Origin: an uncultured Verrucomicrobia subdivision 3 bacterium
GTDB lineage: Bacteria; Verrucomicrobiota; Verrucomicrobiae; Limisphaerales; UBA11358
Assembly (NCBI GenBank): GCA_903921455.1
Contig: CAIXPZ010000043.1
Span: 1-16,128 of the forward strand
Direction of reading: 5' to 3'
DNA: 16,128 nt
The translations under genes and the position numbers were made by a program. Shown here piece after piece: positions 16,105 through 16,128 of the stretch (the first letter of the stretch is position 1; every line of letters begins with the position of its first letter). The notes under the pieces were generated by a model that had not been told where the DNA came from, made no database searches, and saw nothing but the letters and a program-made list of their open reading frames with translations.

Positions 16105-16123
16105 CCCGCCACGCCGTGGCGGG
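16105..16123. repeat. Perfect GC-rich inverted repeat at the right edge
   Basis: CCCGCCAC/GTGGCGGG (16105-16112 with 16116-16123) with loop GCC, followed by TTT. It could be a rho-independent terminator for a gene on the plus strand, or part of a dispersed palindromic repeat cut by the window edge. The run of T is short, so it is left as a repeat. Confidence 0.5.
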
Positions 16124-16128
16124 TTTGA

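Overview
The window is dominated by one long plus-strand [FeFe]-hydrogenase operon (bases 1-11292, entered midway through its first visible gene). A tRNA-Arg gene follows on the minus strand, then a secreted glycoside hydrolase on the plus strand, then a convergent membrane/TPR protein that looks cut off at its 5' end. Base composition is GC-rich with bacterial start sites. Palindromic elements with GGTAGGG...CCCTACC and GGAGTGCG...CGCACTCC ends, a GH39-type enzyme and a DUF2723-like TPR membrane protein together suggest an anaerobic or fermentative Verrucomicrobiota-like bacterium. That assignment is an inference; no marker gene in the window settles it.

Operon layout. A NuoF/HydB-type flavoprotein (3' part only) and a 675-residue HydA form the catalytic core of a multisubunit, probably NAD-linked and possibly electron-bifurcating, group A hydrogenase. 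They are followed by the complete H-cluster maturation set hydG, hydF and hydE, with an aspartase/fumarase-family lyase (aspA) between hydG and hydF. A third block follows directly: an 85-residue thioredoxin-like [2Fe-2S] ferredoxin, a second [FeFe]-hydrogenase-like protein of the sensory type (HydS: 2x[4Fe-4S], H-cluster domain, extra Fe-S domain, PAS), and a SpoIIE/PP2C-type protein phosphatase with an uncharacterised C-terminal domain. Six of the eight visible gene junctions overlap (ATGA or GTGA types, 8 nt, 29 nt), so the block is almost certainly co-transcribed and translationally coupled.

Reading of the system. HydB and HydA make or consume H2. HydG, HydE and HydF build the 2Fe subcluster, and the lyase may supply ammonium for the bridging amine of the dithiolate ligand. 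The ferredoxin, HydS and PP2C proteins look like an H2- or redox-sensing branch whose output is protein dephosphorylation. The downstream target is not in the window.

The least expected sequence feature is a pair of multi-hairpin palindromic elements, one at the 3' end of hydF and one at the 3' end of hydE. Each is translated as a C-terminal tail and each ends just upstream of the next gene's ribosome binding site. Bases 11293-11987 are mostly non-coding and hold the tRNA, a possible degraded coding remnant and small hairpins. The GH39-like enzyme (11988-13703) and the minus-strand membrane/TPR protein (13892-15967) show no functional link to the hydrogenase operon.
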